A stretch of DNA of 27,490 nt from JBOGVA01 sp050692195 (GTDB lineage Bacteria > Actinomycetota > UBA4738). The notes under the pieces are model-generated. The model was given only the letters and a program-made list of their open reading frames with translations. It had not been told where the DNA came from and searched no databases. The stretch's first letter is position 1, and the number at the start of each line of letters is the position of its first letter. The stretch is taken from NCBI GenBank assembly GCA_050692195.1, contig JBOGVA010000026.1, forward strand, positions 1-27,490, written 5' to 3'. Position numbers and translations under genes: made by a program. This document shows, piece by piece, positions 27,301 through 27,490 of this stretch.

Positions 27301-27490
27301 CACTCCGCGGAGCGCAGCGGAGCGGATGCGGACCCTTGGCGGCGAGCGGTCCGCCGGTAGGCGGATCGCCGACGGATGCAGGGGGTCCAGGGGGTAGCAC
27401 TCCGCGGAGCGCAGCGGAGCGGATGCGGACCCTTGGCGGCGAGCGGTCCGCCGGTAGGCGGATCGCCGACGGATGCAGGGGGTCCAGGGG
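27284..27490. repeat. 97-bp tandem repeat running off the window
   Basis: Two complete, identical copies start at 27284 and 27381, and 13 bases of a third start at 27478, an exact 97-bp period. Each unit begins GGGGGTCCAGGGGGTAG and is full of inverted repeats: the CTCCGCGGAG palindrome, GCGGACC with GGTCCGC, and GGTCCGCC with GGCGGATC around GGTA. Each copy also contains a 23-codon frame from ATG whose last residues (RGSRG and stop) repeat the end of the basic protein before it. Perfect identity indicates recent expansion or an assembly repeat. It is not CRISPR: there is no short-repeat and unique-spacer layout. Confidence 0.9.

Overview
The window is high-GC DNA from an actinomycete-type bacterium (phylum Actinomycetota), probably a deep-branching or uncultured lineage. 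The assignment rests on marker genes. There is a complete actinobacterial glutamine-synthetase set: a GlnA2-like enzyme, the adenylyltransferase GlnE, an adenylylatable GlnA1, and a GlnR-like OmpR-family regulator. MshA, the first enzyme of mycothiol synthesis, is present, as are an RsiG-like anti-sigma factor and an XRE regulator paired with a Lys/Ala-rich HbhA-like protein. Many genes lack a Shine-Dalgarno sequence and carry a TAnnnT -10-like box 6 to 10 nt before the start codon, a leaderless-mRNA style common in this phylum. No phage, IS element, CRISPR array, tRNA or rRNA was found.

Layout. 1-360: end of a secreted protein and a perfect-palindrome terminator. 361-9968: nitrogen block, with nadE and glnA2 leftward, a GPGG-type small membrane protein, glnE and an alkaline-phosphatase-fold hydrolase rightward, then glnA1 and glnR leftward. 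Both glnA promoters carry a GlnR-box-like element, and the two placements differ by 11 nt, one helical turn. 10047-13235: a MoaD/ThiS-like protein, a luciferase-like oxidoreductase, and divergent cysH and sat for sulfate assimilation through APS. 13326-17680: a cyclic-nucleotide-themed cluster with a membrane-anchored secreted protein, a PqqD-like/M50 protease/double cNMP-domain fusion, a small zinc protein, five phased CRP-type palindromes, a tiny lysine/arginine repeat protein, and a Crp/Fnr regulator. 17689-22875: a GNAT, a small membrane protein, a frameshifted P1-peptidase pseudogene, an M23 peptidase, an RsiG-like protein, an asparaginase, and the XRE/HbhA-like pair. 22997-27300: mshA overlapping a GNAT, an unidentified structured RNA with its own promoter and terminator-like hairpin, then proline dehydrogenase, proC and a 38-residue basic protein. 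27284-27490: a 97-bp tandem repeat running off the window.

How the genes work together. GlnR probably activates glnA1 and glnA2, while GlnE adenylylates GlnA1; asparaginase and the proline enzymes feed the same glutamate/ammonia pool. Sat and APS reductase supply sulfite towards cysteine, which mycothiol synthesis also consumes. The most novel-looking candidates are the cNMP/M50 cluster with its phased operator array and the roughly 270-nt structured RNA ahead of proline dehydrogenase. A CRP-like site also lies upstream of that RNA, so one regulator might link the two; this is inference.
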